64,000 bases of DNA from Ideonella sp. WA131b (GCA_023657425.1 JAGTJW010000003.1:496001-560000); one strand, 5' to 3'; counted from the stretch's first letter, positions 49,184 through 56,927 are shown. Numbers and translations are program-made. Notes: generated by a model from the sequence alone, not told the origin.

Positions 49184-49882
49184 ATGCCCGACGCCCCCCG
49201 CTGCCTTGCCCTCGTGCCTTGCGCCGGCGTCGGAACGAGGGCAGGTCAGGGCGGGCCCAAGCAGTACGCGCTGCTGGCCGGCCGCAGCGTCGTGGCGCAC
49301 ACGCTGGCGGCGCTGGCCAACTGCCCGGCGCTGCACGCCACGCTGGTGGTGCTGGCGCCCGACGACACCGAGTTTGAACGCCAAGTCCCAGCCCACCACG
49401 GCGAACGCGCCTGGGTGGCGCGCAGCGGCGGCGCCACGCGCGCGGCCAGCGTGGCCGCCGGTCTGGCCGCACTGCGCGCGCATGGGGCCCGCGACGACGA
49501 CTGGGTGCTGGTTCACGACGCCGCGCGCTGCCTGCTTAGGCCGGCCTGGGTGCAGCGATTGGTGGAGGCCTGCCGCGACGACGCCGTGGGCGGTCTGCTC
49601 GCGCTGCCGTTGGCCGACACGCTGAAGGCTGCCGATGCCGAAGGGCGCGCAAGCGCCACGCTGTCGCGCGACGGCAAGTGGCTCGCCCAGACGCCGCAGA
49701 TGTTCCGCCTGGGGCCGCTGCGGCGCGCCCTGCACGAGGCCGGCCCCGACGTCACCGACGAGGCCAGCGCCATCGAGGCGCTGGGCCTCAGGCCTCGGCT
49801 GGTGCCGGGCGAACTGGAGAACCTCAAGGTCACCTGGCCGGGCGACTTCGCGCTCGCGGCCCGGCTGCTGGAGACACGATGA
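49184..49882 (+). CDS. ispD: 2-C-methyl-D-erythritol 4-phosphate cytidylyltransferase
   Basis: IspD joins CTP to methylerythritol phosphate in the non-mevalonate isoprenoid pathway. The 232-residue protein opens with [20 protein letters not shown] and continues [20 protein letters not shown]. That is the Gly-rich CTP loop with the PKQY motif, although the usual PAAG is PCAG here. [20 protein letters not shown] and [20 protein letters not shown] follow. The TGA overlaps the ATG of ispF (ATGA), the usual ispDF pair. Confidence 0.96.
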   Translation: MPDAPRCLALVPCAGVGTRAGQGGPKQYALLAGRSVVAHTLAALANCPALHATLVVLAPDDTEFERQVPAHHGERAWVARSGGATRAASVAAGLAALRAHGARDDDWVLVHDAARCLLRPAWVQRLVEACRDDAVGGLLALPLADTLKAADAEGRASATLSRDGKWLAQTPQMFRLGPLRRALHEAGPDVTDEASAIEALGLRPRLVPGELENLKVTWPGDFALAARLLETR

Positions 49883-50367
49883 ACGCGTTCGATCTGCGCA
49901 TCGGCGAGGGCTGGGACACGCACCGCCTGGTCGAGGGTCGGCCGTTGGTGCTGGGCGGCATCACGGTCCCGTTCGACAAGGGCCTGCTCGGCCACTCGGA
50001 CGCCGACGCGTTGCTGCACGCCCTCACCGACGCGCTGCTGGGCGCCGCCGGCCTGGGCGACATCGGCCGCCACTTCCCGGACACAGACCCAGCCCTCCAA
50101 GGCGCCGACTCTGGCCGCCTGCTGCAGGTCGCGGTGCAGCGGGTACGCGCTGCTGGCTGGGAGCCGGTGAACCTGGACTGCACCATCGTGGCGCAGGCAC
50201 CGAAGATGGCCCCGCACATCGAGCCTATGCGCACCCGCATCTCGCAATTGCTGGGTTTGCCGTTGGACCGCGTGAACGTCAAGGCCAAGACGGCGGAGAA
50301 GATGGGACCGGTGGGCGAGGGCTTGGCGATCGAGACCCGCGCCGTTTGCCTGCTGGCCCGGCGCTGA
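49879..50367 (+). CDS. ispF: 2-C-methyl-D-erythritol 2,4-cyclodiphosphate synthase
   Basis: IspF cyclises CDP-methylerythritol phosphate with loss of CMP. The 162-residue protein begins [20 protein letters not shown], with the zinc ligands Asp and His in GWDTHRL, then [20 protein letters not shown] with the third histidine, and [12 protein letters not shown]. The late [18 protein letters not shown] is the CMP-side loop. Coupled to ispD. The opposite strand keeps an open frame right through this gene, continuing a damaged diguanylate cyclase gene. Confidence 0.96.
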   Translation: MNAFDLRIGEGWDTHRLVEGRPLVLGGITVPFDKGLLGHSDADALLHALTDALLGAAGLGDIGRHFPDTDPALQGADSGRLLQVAVQRVRAAGWEPVNLDCTIVAQAPKMAPHIEPMRTRISQLLGLPLDRVNVKAKTAEKMGPVGEGLAIETRAVCLLARR

Positions 50368-50373
50368 GCGGCT

Positions 50374-50400
50374 GCGCAGGGGCTGCCGTCCACGCTCCTA
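50374..50400. repeat. Truncated end of the palindromic repeat family
   Basis: The sequence just after ispF ends CCGTCCACGCTCCTA. Read from 50374, it aligns with the right end of the element at 52127-52305 (52272-52307) except for one inserted base, one substitution and loss of an 8-base block. The missing bases lie between two CTG triplets, so slippage could have removed them. The trailing TA is shared with the intact copies. This is the outermost remnant and lies within the 3' tail of the diguanylate cyclase frame. Confidence 0.55.
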
Positions 50401-51575
50401 AGCGGGCACGGCGGCTCGCTGCGGTCGGGCAGCTGGCGGCTGGAGCCCGCCGGTCGGCGCTCGCGGCGGAGTGGGCCCAGCGGTGCGTGATCTGTGGGCC
50501 CGGGCTGAGGCTGTGCGGGCGGGTCGGGCGTGTCATCGGCGTGGGTCACGCGGTTGCGGCCGTCGCGCTTGCTGGCGTAGAGCGCCCGGTCAGCACGCAA
50601 CGCGGCGGCTTGCAAGTCGCCGTCGTCGATGCCGGCGAGCCCGAAGGACAGCGTCACCGCCAGGCGCTGTCCGTCGACTTCCACGGCATGCGCTGCCACG
50701 GCAGCCCTCACGCGCTCAGCGACCTGGCGTGCCATTGGGGAATCGGTGCTCGGCAGCAGGGCCATGAACTCCTCGCCACCCCAGCGCGCCAGCAGGTCGT
50801 GCTCGCGCAGCGCCTGCGTCATCACCTTTGCCACTTCCGAAAGGACGAGGTCGCCCGCGTGATGCCCGCGCTCATCGTTCACGCGCTTGAAATGGTCGAC
50901 ATCGGCCAGCATCAGCGACAGCGCTTTCCCGTCGCGGCGGGCCCGCGAAAGCTCGGCTGCCGCGCGCTCGTGGAAGTGGGTGCGGTTGGCCAGCCGTGTC
51001 AGCGCGTCCACCCGCGCCAATTGGAGAAGTGCCTTCTCGGCGCTGCGCACTCGCCGGCGATAAAACGCCGCCACGGCATAGAACAGACCGAACACCAGCA
51101 CGATGTTGAACCAGCGCGCGATCTCCAGATGAGACGCCGGCAGCGGGCTCAGCGGCGCCCACGCCTTGCAAGCCAGATACAGGCCGGCATAGCTGGCCAG
51201 CAGCAGCGCCATGAGCGGCAACGCACCGCGGTGCGGTGAACCCACCACGATGCCCGGCACGAACAGCAGCAGGAAGAGGTGGAAATCAGCGCCCCAGCCC
51301 AGCAGCAACGAGCCCGCGGTCGCGTGCGCGAGCACCTCGAACCAGATGAGCGCGATGGCCGTCCGGTTATGGCGCAGGTGCAGCAGCCACCATGCTGCCG
51401 TCTAGAGCGCCACGCTGGCCAGGTTGAGCAGTGCCAGCGCCGTGGCGCCGAGCGCGCTGTACAGGAGCAGAAAGCCCACGTCTATCGCCGCCGCGAACAC
51501 GGCGATGCGGTGCAGCATCGCCCAATAGGCTGCGGCTGTCGACTCGATCGCCACAGGGGTGCCGTCGGGCTTCAT
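50401..51575 (-). pseudogene. Diguanylate cyclase with in-frame amber codon and lost stop
   Basis: From an ATG at 51575 the frame encodes MKPDGTPVAIESTAAAYWAM and two hydrophobic helices, then hits TAG at 51404-51402 (codon 58). The same frame continues with four more helices (such as FHLFLLLFVPGIVVG and IARWFNIVLVFGLFYAVAAF) and a full GGDEF domain. VDALTRLANRTHFHERAAAE, LMLADVDHFKRVNDERGHHA and WGGEEFMALLP are intact, as is the product-inhibition RxxD (REHD) before GGEEF. After the domain no stop occurs; the frame runs on antisense through ispF to 49830. A GTG restart at 51335 could still give a protein with most helices. The damage may be a real decay or, for the amber, an assembly error. 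Confidence 0.7.
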
Positions 51576-51605
51576 CAGGAGGATCTCGTCCGGTCGTGGC
51601 GTCAA

Positions 51606-51713
51606 CTTGAGCGACGGGGTCTTTTGGCAGGGGGCTCCAGCGCAATAGTGCGCGCGCAGGCTCGGCAGGGGCGGGAATTCCGCACGCCGCCCGGGGATGG
51701 GGAGACCACCGGC
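51606..51713. other. Degenerate sequence behind the sensor-kinase remnant
   Basis: This stretch lies between the diguanylate cyclase and the kinase fragment. On the minus strand one frame reads LELAIAPEGGLVAHLRLQ at the left end of the fragment, similar to the last G-box of a histidine kinase after a frameshift. The remainder shows no protein or RNA signal. Confidence 0.3.
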
Positions 51714-51980
51714 TCAACCCTCTGCAGCCGAAGGTGGGCGACCAGTCCGCCTTCCGGCGCGATGGCCAGCTCCAGTCAGCTTCTCGGCCGCCATCCCTGT
51801 GCCCCGGTCGCGCACGCTGACGATGGCCCAGGGCCCGGCACGCTGTGCCGTCAGGCGGACTTCGGCCACGCCGGTGTCGATGCCTCGGCCAACCCGGCGG
51901 GCGTTTTCGAACAGGTTCAGGAACACGCGCCCGAGCTCGGTGTCGTCGGCCAGCGCCGGCTGATCGCGCGGCAGGTTCAC
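51714..51980 (-). pseudogene. Histidine kinase ATPase-domain remnant
   Basis: The frame opens MNLPRDQPALADDTELGRVF and continues LNLFENARRVGRGIDTG, then AIVSVRDRGTGMAAEKL. These are the N-box and first G-box of a HATPase domain. The kinase core, the membrane part and the final G-box in this frame are missing. The frame ends after 88 residues in unrelated sequence, and the last G-box-like residues continue in another frame. It is best read as a shredded sensor kinase gene whose partner receiver fragment is just upstream. Confidence 0.65.
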
Positions 51981-51982
51981 TT

Positions 51983-52005
51983 CGCCTGGCCCGGGCCCCG
52001 AAGTC
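51983..52005. repeat. Short remnant of the palindromic repeat core
   Basis: These 23 bases match the reverse complement of 52165-52187 in the first palindromic element at 22 of 23 positions (GGGCCCCGAAGTC and flank). They sit exactly where the receiver fragment stops resembling a response regulator and the kinase fragment begins. It may be a scar left by an insertion and deletion, although chance similarity in GC-rich sequence is not excluded. Confidence 0.4.
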
Positions 52006-52103
52006 TCTGGCCGTCAGCAAGATGATCGGGGTCCGATTCAGAAGCGGCGCAACAGGTCGCGGATACGGACATCGTTGTCGTCCACGACGATGCGAACCCG
52101 GCA
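51990..52103 (-). pseudogene. Response-regulator receiver remnant with internal deletion
   Basis: On the minus strand one frame reads VRIVVDDNDVRIRDLLRRF and stops at 52038. This is the first strand and helix of a receiver domain. The next frame immediately reads LLNRTPIILLTARDF, the fourth strand of a receiver. About 50 codons between the two, including the phosphoacceptor aspartate, are gone. Together with the kinase fragment downstream, it was once an OmpR-type two-component pair. Identity of the lost regulator cannot be recovered. Confidence 0.6.
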
Positions 52104-52126
52104 TGCGTCGGCCCCCCGGGGCTCTG

Positions 52127-52305
52127 GGAGCGTGGGCGGCAGAAATCCAGCCCCGCGTTGGGCCGACTTCGGGGCCCAGGCCAGGCGCCGCGCGCAGCCC
52201 GGGCTGTACGCCCGGGCCAGCGCGGCAACGCCGCAAGGGCCCCGAAATCGGCCCAACCCGAAGGGCCGCCCCGGCGCGGGGCTGGATTTCTGCCGCCCAC
52301 GCTCC
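52127..52305. repeat. Palindromic element A (179 bp, 31-bp perfect terminal inverted repeats)
   Basis: The left end 52127-52157 (starting GGAGCGTGGG) is the exact reverse complement of the right end 52275-52305 (ending CCCACGCTCC). Inside, 52158-52177 and 52237-52256 form a second inverted pair with 19 of 20 matches around GGGCCGACTTCGGGGCCC. The centre holds a GCCCGGGC pair. The whole element can fold into one long branched hairpin. The right end is followed by TA; the left is preceded by TG. It contains no gene. Open frames through it result from its high GC and lack of stops. Confidence 0.85.
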
Positions 52306-52465
52306 TAGAGGGGCTCCCGATTCGCGGAGATGGCGTTGTTACAGTCCGGACGGAATCGAGGTTCTGACCCACCGTTATCCGTCTTGCAAGCCCTTGGAAC
52401 CGCCGTGCTTGGACAGCGGGATGCGCCACACTTGGCGTCCCCCAAACCGCTGGAGCCTTTGCGTG

Positions 52466-53200
52466 ATGCATCACCCCCTCCTCGTCGGCCTGGCCACAGT
52501 GGCGTTGGCGTCCGGCATTTCAGGCGCACATGCGCAAACGCAGGCCCCGAACCCAGCGCCCCAGAACGTGGTGGTGCTGTCGGCCTCTTCGAGCACCCAG
52601 GTGACGCAGGACTGGCTCACCGTGGTCTTGACCACCACGCGAGAAGGCGCCGAGCCGGCTGCCGTGCAGACACAGCTCAAGCAGGCGCTCGACGCCGCGC
52701 TGGGTGAAGCCCGGCGCGCCGCTTCCGGGCGTGAACCCCAGGCGCTGGAGGTGCAGACCGGCGGCTTCTCGCTCAGTCCGCGCTACGGTCGCGACGGCCG
52801 CATCAGTGGTTGGACAGGTCGGGTCGAGTTGCTGCTCCAGGGTCGGGACACCGCGGCGATCGCGCAACTCTCCGGTCGCATCCAGACGCTGTCGGTCGCC
52901 AGCACCGCCCTGTCGCTGTCGCGCGAGGCACGCGAGAAGGTCGAGTCGCAGGTGGCCGCCGAGGCCATCGCGCGCTTCCGTGCCCGCGCCGACGAAGTTG
53001 GCAAGGCCTTCGGCTTTGGCGGCTGGGCGCTGCGCGAGGTCAACCTGCAGACCGACTCTCCGTCCTCGTTGCCGATGCCCAGGATGCGGGTCGCAACGGC
53101 CATGTCGGTGGCGGCCGACGAGGCATTGCCCGTCGAGGCCGGCAAGGCCACCGTGACCGTCACGGTCTCGGGCAGCATCACCCTGTCCCCACGCTCCTAG
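52466..53200 (+). CDS. Secreted SIMPL-domain (DUF541) protein
   Basis: The 244-residue protein has a signal peptide (MHHPLLVGLATVALASGISG, cleavage near AHA/QTQ) and a SIMPL/DUF541 domain. Signature stretches include VVVLSASSSTQVTQDWLTVV, LEVQTGGFSLSPRYGRDGRI and SQVAAEAIARFRARADEVGK followed by AFGFGGWALREVNLQTDSP. SIMPL proteins are periplasmic or outer-surface proteins linked to stress tolerance, with no known catalytic activity. GTG-ATG start codons are adjacent; ATG 52466 is used. The last codons (S-P-R-S-stop) are written by a fragment of the palindromic repeat, whose TAG supplies the stop. Confidence 0.85.
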   Translation: MHHPLLVGLATVALASGISGAHAQTQAPNPAPQNVVVLSASSSTQVTQDWLTVVLTTTREGAEPAAVQTQLKQALDAALGEARRAASGREPQALEVQTGGFSLSPRYGRDGRISGWTGRVELLLQGRDTAAIAQLSGRIQTLSVASTALSLSREAREKVESQVAAEAIARFRARADEVGKAFGFGGWALREVNLQTDSPSSLPMPRMRVATAMSVAADEALPVEAGKATVTVTVSGSITLSPRS

Positions 53201-53468
53201 GAGCGTGGGTGGCAGAAATCCAGCCCCGCGCCGGGGCGGCCAAAGCCACTGGCGTAGGCGCGTCGTGCAGCGCGGGCTTGACGCCCGCGCCAGCGACGCA
53301 ACACCCGCCAGCGGCTTTGGCCGCCCCGGCCCTTCGGGTTGGGCCGATTTCGGGGCCCTTGCGGCGTTGCCGCGCTGGCCCGGGCGTACAGCCCGGGCTG
53401 CGCGCGGCGCCTGGCCTGGGCCCCGAAGTCGGCCCAACGCGGGGCTGGATTTCTGCCGCCCACGCTCC
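53200..53468. repeat. Palindromic element B (269 bp), inverted copy of A plus a nested palindrome
   Basis: The ends 53200-53230 and 53438-53468 match element A's 31-bp ends with a single mismatch. The segment 53327-53437 is the reverse complement of the interior of element A. An extra palindrome of about 99 bases sits at 53231-53329. Its arms 53231-53254 and 53306-53329 match at 23 of 24 positions, with an inner 8-bp stem (53270-53277 with 53283-53290). TA flanks both outer ends. On the left the sequence runs into a further inverted end, giving a perfect 22-bp palindrome at 53189-53210. No coding capacity. Confidence 0.85.
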
Positions 53469-53481
53469 TAGAGTTCACGCG

Positions 53482-54381
53482 ATGCAAACCTCCGAGCCAC
53501 GCCTTCGCCACGTGACCTGCACCAGCGCGGCTGGCCTGCACCGCATGGCGTACTGGGAGTGGGGCGACCCGACCAACCCCCGGGCGTTGGTCTGCGTGCA
53601 CGGTCTGTCGCGGCAGGGGCGCGACTTCGACACGCTGGCGCGCGACCTGTCCTCGGACTACCGCGTGGTCTGCCCCGACGTCGTGGGCCGCGGCCGCTCA
53701 GGCTGGCTGGCCGACCCGCGCCTGTACGCTGTGCCCACCTACGTCGCGGACATGGTGACCCTGGTCGCGCGGCTCGATGTACCTGAGGTGCATTGGGTCG
53801 GCACTTCGATGGGTGGACTCATCGGGCTGGCGCTGGCGGCGCAGCAGGGAACGCCGATCACGCGGCTTGTGCTCAACGATGTCGGACCCGTCATCGAGCC
53901 CGGCTTCATCCCCCGCATCCTCGGCTACCTTGGAGTGCCGGCCTTCTGGCGCACGCTCGAGGAGGCTGCCGACGCGACCTGGGCCCAGTCGCGCGGGTTC
54001 GGGCCCCACACGCGTGACCAGTGGCTGGCGCTGACCCGGCACCAGCTCGTGAGCGCCGAGCGGGACGACGGCCATGGCGCCGTGATCGCCGGCTTCAAGC
54101 CCCATTACGACCCCGGCATCGCGGTGCCGGTGCGTGCGGCCACGCCCGACGCCGCCGCCGCCGGAGAGGCTGTGCTGTGGCACCTCTACGATCAGATCCG
54201 CTGCCCGACTCTCCTGTTGCGCGGCGCCGAGAGCGACCTCTTGAGCCCCGCCACGGCCCATGCGATGGCGGCGCGCGGGCCGCGGTGCACCGTGCACGAG
54301 CTGGCGGGCGTCGGCCACGCGCCCACGCTGGTGGCGGTCGACCAGCGCGAGGTGGTGCGCCGCTTCCTGATAGGCCCGTGA
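53482..54381 (+). CDS. Alpha/beta-fold hydrolase
   Basis: The 299-residue protein has the alpha/beta hydrolase layout: LVCVHGLSRQGRDFDTLARD (oxyanion HG), VVCPDVVGRGRSGWLADPRL, the nucleophile elbow VGTSMGGLIG with S109, TLLLRGAESDLLSPATAHAM with the acid and AGVGHAPTL with the histidine. It looks like an esterase or haloalkane-dehalogenase-like hydrolase; the substrate is unknown. The ATG at 53482 starts 13 bases after the end of palindromic element B. The TGA overlaps the GTG of relA (GTGA), so its translation is probably coupled to the stringent-response synthetase. Confidence 0.9.
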   Translation: MQTSEPRLRHVTCTSAAGLHRMAYWEWGDPTNPRALVCVHGLSRQGRDFDTLARDLSSDYRVVCPDVVGRGRSGWLADPRLYAVPTYVADMVTLVARLDVPEVHWVGTSMGGLIGLALAAQQGTPITRLVLNDVGPVIEPGFIPRILGYLGVPAFWRTLEEAADATWAQSRGFGPHTRDQWLALTRHQLVSAERDDGHGAVIAGFKPHYDPGIAVPVRAATPDAAAAGEAVLWHLYDQIRCPTLLLRGAESDLLSPATAHAMAARGPRCTVHELAGVGHAPTLVAVDQREVVRRFLIGP

Positions 54382-56648
54382 AGCCTGCCGAGGTCGCCGC
54401 CGCAGGCCCCGAGGCGGGCTCGGCTGCGATCGTGCATCTGGCGAGTGTGGCGCCGGCCGAGCCGGCCGGCATCGACCCCGTGGCTCGTGCCCGCGCCTTT
54501 GCCGAGCCGTTGCTGGCCGGCCAGGCGCTGGACACCGGCGAGGACGCCTTCGCGCATGCCGACGGCGTGGCCACGGTGCTGCGCCAGATCGGCGCCGCCC
54601 CGTCGCTGGAGGCGGCGGCCTATCTCGTCTATGCCGGTGACTACCTTCAGCGTCCCGAGGAGGTGGTGCGCAAAGCCTTTGGCGCCAGCCACGCCAGCCT
54701 CGTGATGCTGACGCGGCAACTGGTGGAGGTCCAGCGGGCCGCGCGCGCGGCACAGTCGGCGCTGCCGGGCAGCGCGCGCGCCGCCCGCGCCGAGCAGACC
54801 GAGCGCGTGCGCAAGATGTTGCTGGCCTTCTCGCGTGACCTGCGCGTGGTGCTGTTGCGCCTGGCCTCGCGGCTGCAGACCTTGCGGTGGTTCGCAGCCT
54901 CGCGCACGGCGTGCCCGCCCGAGCTGGCCACCGAGTCGCAACAGGTGTTCGCGCCCTTGGCCAACCGCCTGGGCATCTGGCAGGTGAAGTGGGAGCTCGA
55001 GGACCTGGCCTTCCGATTCCTGCAGCCCGGGCCTTACCAGGACATTGCGCGTCTGGTGGACCAGACGCGCCGCGATCGCGAGGCCAGTGTGCAGGCTGCG
55101 CGCGAGCGGTTGCAGGCGCTTCTGGCCGCACAGGGCATCGAGGCCGACGTGCAGGGCCGACCCAAGCACCTCTACAGCATCTGGAAGAAGATGCAGGGTA
55201 AGGGCCTGACCTTCGAGCGCGTGTTCGACGCGCGGGCGCTGCGGGTCGTCGTCGGCGACGTCGAGGCCTGCTACGCCGTGCTGGCGCGCGTGCACGAGGC
55301 CTGGAAGCCTTTGGACGGCGAGTTCGACGACTACATCGCGCGGCCCAAGCCCAACGGCTACCAGAGCCTGCACACGGTGGTGTCCGACCTCGGCGGCCGG
55401 CCGCTGGAGGTGCAGATCCGGACGCGCACCATGCATGAGCACGCCGAGCACGGCGTTGCTGCGCACTGGATGTACAAGGAGGCCGGCACGCGTGGCTATG
55501 CCGGCGTCGCCGCGAGCGGCGAGTTCGAGGACAAAGTCGCCGAGGCGCGCAAGGCGGTGCTGCGCGAGTTGCTGGCCTGGGAGCGCGACTTTGCCGCGTC
55601 GGGGCGAGGCCCGAGCGAAGCCGCAGCGGCGGCCGCCGGTGAGGCGTTCGCCGACCGCGTCTATGTCTTCACGCCGCAGGCCACGATCATTGAGCTTCCG
55701 GCCGGTGGCACGCCAGTGGACTTCGCTTACGCACTGCACACCGAGCTGGGTCACCGGTGCCGCGGGGCGCGCGTGGACGGCGCGATGCTGCCGCTGAACA
55801 CGCCGCTGCGCTCGGGGCAGACGGTGGAGGTCGTCAGCGTCAAGGAGGGCGGCCCGTCGCTGGATTGGCTCAACCCCGAGCTGGGCTACCTGACGAGCCC
55901 GCGCGCCAAGGCCAAAGTGCGCGCCTGGTTCAACGCCCAGGCTTTGTCGCAGACCGTGGCGCGTGGGCGCGACGCGGTCGAGAAGCTGCTGCAGCGCGAG
56001 GGCCGCACGGCGCTGGAGCGAGACCAGCTGGCCGGGCAGCTGGGCTTCCGCAACGCCGAAGCGCTGTTTGAGGTGGTGGGCAAGGACGAGTTCTCGCTGC
56101 GCACGATCGAGAACCTCCTGCGCCCTCCCGAGCCATCGCCCGCTGACGAAACCATCGCGTTGAAGCGGTCGCGCAGCGGCGGCCCCGGTGCCAAGGGCGG
56201 CGTGCTGGTGGTGGGGATGGACTCGTTGCTGACCACGCTGGCCCGTTGCTGCCGACCGGCGCCGCCCGATGCCATCGCCGGGTTTGTGACGAGGGGCCGG
56301 GGCGTGGCCGTCCACCGCCGCGACTGCAGCAACCTGCGCCCGATGGCAGCCACGGCGCCCGAGCGCGTGATCGAGGTCGCCTGGGGTCAGCCTGCCGGCG
56401 ACCGGGCAGCCTTCTACCCTGTCGATGTGGTGGTGGAAGCGGCCGACAGGCCGGGACTGCTGCGCGACATCAGCGAGGTCTTTGCCAAGGACAAGATCAA
56501 CGTCACGCAGGTGCACACGCAGAGCGCGCGCGACCGCTCCAGCGCCTGGATGACCTTCACAGTGGAGACGCCCGATGCCACACGCTTGACGGCGGTGCTG
56601 GCCCAGGTGCGGCAGGTCCCGGGCATTCGGCACGCCCGGCGCAAGTGA
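54378..56648 (+). CDS. relA: GTP/ATP pyrophosphokinase, RelA type
   Basis: RelA makes (p)ppGpp on starved ribosomes. The 756-residue protein starts at GTG 54378. Its HD region is degenerate (AFAHADGVATVLRQIGAAPS lacks the His-Asp pair), so hydrolysis is not expected. The synthetase domain shows RPKHLYSIWKKMQGKGLTFE and EFDDYIARPKPNGYQSLHTV, where E-F-D-D is the acidic signature of synthetase-only RelA. TGS (YVFTPQATIIELPAGGTPVD), the conserved-cysteine region (TLARCCRPAPPDAIAGFVTR) and a C-terminal ACT domain (VDVVVEAADRPGLLRDISEV) follow. Dual-function SpoT must be elsewhere. Confidence 0.95.
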   Translation: MKPAEVAAAGPEAGSAAIVHLASVAPAEPAGIDPVARARAFAEPLLAGQALDTGEDAFAHADGVATVLRQIGAAPSLEAAAYLVYAGDYLQRPEEVVRKAFGASHASLVMLTRQLVEVQRAARAAQSALPGSARAARAEQTERVRKMLLAFSRDLRVVLLRLASRLQTLRWFAASRTACPPELATESQQVFAPLANRLGIWQVKWELEDLAFRFLQPGPYQDIARLVDQTRRDREASVQAARERLQALLAAQGIEADVQGRPKHLYSIWKKMQGKGLTFERVFDARALRVVVGDVEACYAVLARVHEAWKPLDGEFDDYIARPKPNGYQSLHTVVSDLGGRPLEVQIRTRTMHEHAEHGVAAHWMYKEAGTRGYAGVAASGEFEDKVAEARKAVLRELLAWERDFAASGRGPSEAAAAAAGEAFADRVYVFTPQATIIELPAGGTPVDFAYALHTELGHRCRGARVDGAMLPLNTPLRSGQTVEVVSVKEGGPSLDWLNPELGYLTSPRAKAKVRAWFNAQALSQTVARGRDAVEKLLQREGRTALERDQLAGQLGFRNAEALFEVVGKDEFSLRTIENLLRPPEPSPADETIALKRSRSGGPGAKGGVLVVGMDSLLTTLARCCRPAPPDAIAGFVTRGRGVAVHRRDCSNLRPMAATAPERVIEVAWGQPAGDRAAFYPVDVVVEAADRPGLLRDISEVFAKDKINVTQVHTQSARDRSSAWMTFTVETPDATRLTAVLAQVRQVPGIRHARRK

Positions 56649-56677
56649 GAGTCGGGCAGAGGCCGCGCAGTGCGATG

Positions 56678-56683
56678 TACAAT
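56678..56683 (+). promoter_or_regulatory. -10 hexamer for the tRNA-Val gene
   Basis: TACAAT lies 13 bases upstream of the mature tRNA 5' end and 29 bases after the relA stop, in a locally A/T-rich spot (GTACAATTTT). No clear -35 is visible 17 bases upstream. The distance suits initiation a few bases before the tRNA. Confidence 0.45.
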
Positions 56684-56696
56684 TTTGGGCTTACCC

Positions 56697-56773
56697 AGGC
56701 GCTTAGCTCAGCTGGTTAGAGCACCACCTTGACATGGTGGGGGTCGGTGGTTCGAGTCCACTAGCGCCTACCA
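56697..56773 (+). tRNA. tRNA-Val (anticodon GAC)
   Basis: The 77-base cloverleaf has acceptor strands AGGCGCT and AGCGCCT, discriminator A and an encoded CCA (56771-56773). The D arm contains TAGCTCAGCTGGTTAGAGC. The anticodon stem is CCACC/GGTGG with loop TTGACAT, which reads GAC for valine. The T loop TTCGAGT is canonical. A strong hairpin terminator follows. Confidence 0.97.
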
Positions 56774-56787
56774 GGATCCGCACCCAG

Positions 56788-56823
56788 CCGGGTGCCGCTG
56801 CAAGGCGGCACCCGGTTGTCATT
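56788..56823 (+). terminator. Hairpin terminator after tRNA-Val
   Basis: CCGGGTGCCGC (56788-56798) and GCGGCACCCGG (56805-56815) form a perfect 11-bp stem with a 6-base loop, followed by TTGTCATT. The T content is modest, but the stem is very stable and begins 15 bases after the tRNA. Confidence 0.75.
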
Positions 56824-56927
56824 GGTGTGCCGCGCGTCCACGGTGAACCGATGCCAAGCCACAGGCTGTCAAGCCCGGGCACGAGACTGCCGATCCGGGG
56901 GATCCACAGCGAAACCCTGGATGGCCG

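Noticed and set aside
51402..51404. The amber codon as a pyrrolysine or other recoded codon
   Set aside because: No pyrrolysine machinery is expected in this lineage, the gene is damaged at its other end too, and no recoding structure is seen. Decay, restart or sequence error is simpler.
52038..53440. Several open frames through the palindromic elements giving similar Arg/Gly/Ala-rich peptides
   Set aside because: They arise because the repeats lack stop codons and occur twice in opposite orientation. Identical peptides in unrelated frames show repetition, not coding.
52127..53468. CRISPR-like repeats
   Set aside because: The repeats are inverted and palindromic, only two long copies exist, and there is no direct-repeat/spacer periodicity. 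No cas gene lies in the window.
52127..53468. A composite transposon carrying the SIMPL gene between inverted copies
   Set aside because: No transposase is present, and no outer target-site duplication could be shown around the whole unit: the left outer flank is TG, not TA. Independent insertions explain it as well.
54378..56648. Bifunctional SpoT/Rsh assignment
   Set aside because: The HD hydrolase residues are missing and the acidic E-F-D-D motif marks synthetase-only RelA.
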